A DNA stretch of 47,497 bases, taken from NCBI GenBank assembly GCA_003599575.1, contig QZKV01000171.1:1-47497 (forward strand), written 5' to 3'. The stretch is from Desulfobacteraceae bacterium. Lineage in GTDB: Bacteria; Desulfobacterota; Desulfobacteria; Desulfobacterales; Desulfosarcinaceae. Made by a program: the position numbers and the translations under genes. The notes under the pieces were generated by a model. That model was not told the DNA's origin. It saw only the letters and a list, made by a program, of their open reading frames with translations, and did not search any database. Numbering within the stretch: position 1 is the first letter of the stretch; each line of letters opens with the position of its first letter. This document shows positions 47,249 through 47,497 of the stretch, in pieces.

Positions 47249-47398
47249 GTTCTTTCCGTTGTGTTCGCAGATTGATGTCAAACAAGCGAGCATGAAAGGC
47301 GAGCTACTTCTTTAGCACAAACTTTGGGGCGCTTCAATTTGTCCCTCGGCCGTCAGCGATTCTCGATCCGTTCCTCGTTGCATGCGCCAGCCCATAGA

Positions 47399-47497
47399 TA
47401 GTGTCCATCCAGAAATGGCTATTTTCGCCGATTTCGGTGTTGGGCGAAAATTTTAATCCTCGAAATATGTCCATATATTCCTGCGGTTAAAATTTCC
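47399..47497. repeat. Partial dispersed hairpin element at the right edge
   Basis: The element starts TAGTGTCCATCCAGAAATGG. ATTTTCGCC (47421-47429) and GGCGAAAAT (47443-47451) form a perfect 9-base stem. GAAAATTTTAATCC pairs imperfectly with GGTTAAAATTTCC near the end. It is probably cut by the window edge. It resembles a dispersed element with the same opening that I recall from Desulfosarcina-type genomes; that is memory, not a search. Confidence 0.45.

Overview
The window looks like chromosomal DNA of a sulfate-reducing member of the Desulfobacterota (Desulfosarcina/Desulfatitalea-like Desulfobacterales). This is an inference. It rests on the moderately GC-rich, very two-component-rich gene content, the anion transporters (one SulP, two DASS), an acyl-CoA dehydrogenase ending in a rubredoxin module, a siroheme/ferredoxin protein, a RACo-like activase, and many short dispersed palindromic repeats. 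I saw no rRNA, tRNA, CRISPR array or intact transposase.

Layout. Positions 1-4.8 kb (minus) hold a GlrK/QseG/GlrR-like envelope-stress module (kinase, coiled-coil lipoprotein, sigma-54 activator). It is followed by a 29-residue membrane peptide, an ECF sigma factor and the start of its zinc-binding anti-sigma factor. Positions 5.3-8.9 kb (plus) hold a small protein, an exported 'choice-of-anchor U' surface protein, an internally duplicated protein coupled to a lone receiver, and a DUF4124 protein. Positions 9.15-16.4 kb (minus) form a tight seven-gene operon: TetR, SulP transporter, cytidylate-kinase-like/receiver fusion, dCache kinase, receiver, kinase-like protein without an ATP-binding site, receiver. 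Positions 17.1-26.3 kb (minus) hold two DASS transporters interleaved with receivers, CBS proteins, a REC-CBS fusion, a small membrane protein, a Yip1-like protein and another dCache kinase. Positions 26.6-30.5 kb (plus) hold a third dCache kinase and a hybrid kinase.

Positions 30.5-37.8 kb hold metabolic and ion genes: acyl-CoA dehydrogenase-rubredoxin, PHP phosphatase, NhaA, siroheme/4Fe-4S protein, RACo-like activase. Positions 38.2-42.7 kb hold a 754-residue protein I do not recognise, a DUF5658 membrane protein and a UMF1-type MFS transporter. Positions 43.3-47.2 kb hold a DUF2914 protein, a diadenylate cyclase fused to YbbR (CdaR) domains, and an inositol pair (inositol-3-phosphate synthase and a CDP-alcohol phosphatidyltransferase).

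The most interesting region is 9.15-30.5 kb. It carries seven receiver domains, four complete histidine kinases and one degenerate kinase around three anion transporters, and none of the receiver proteins has a DNA-binding output domain. All three transporters carry extra soluble segments. The layout suggests a phosphorelay acting at protein level on anion uptake, probably sulfate or carboxylates, with TetR as the only transcriptional regulator. Other notable points are the CdaA-CdaR fusion, the inositol-lipid gene pair, small genes missed by ordinary length cut-offs, and several families of hairpin-forming and low-complexity intergenic repeats.
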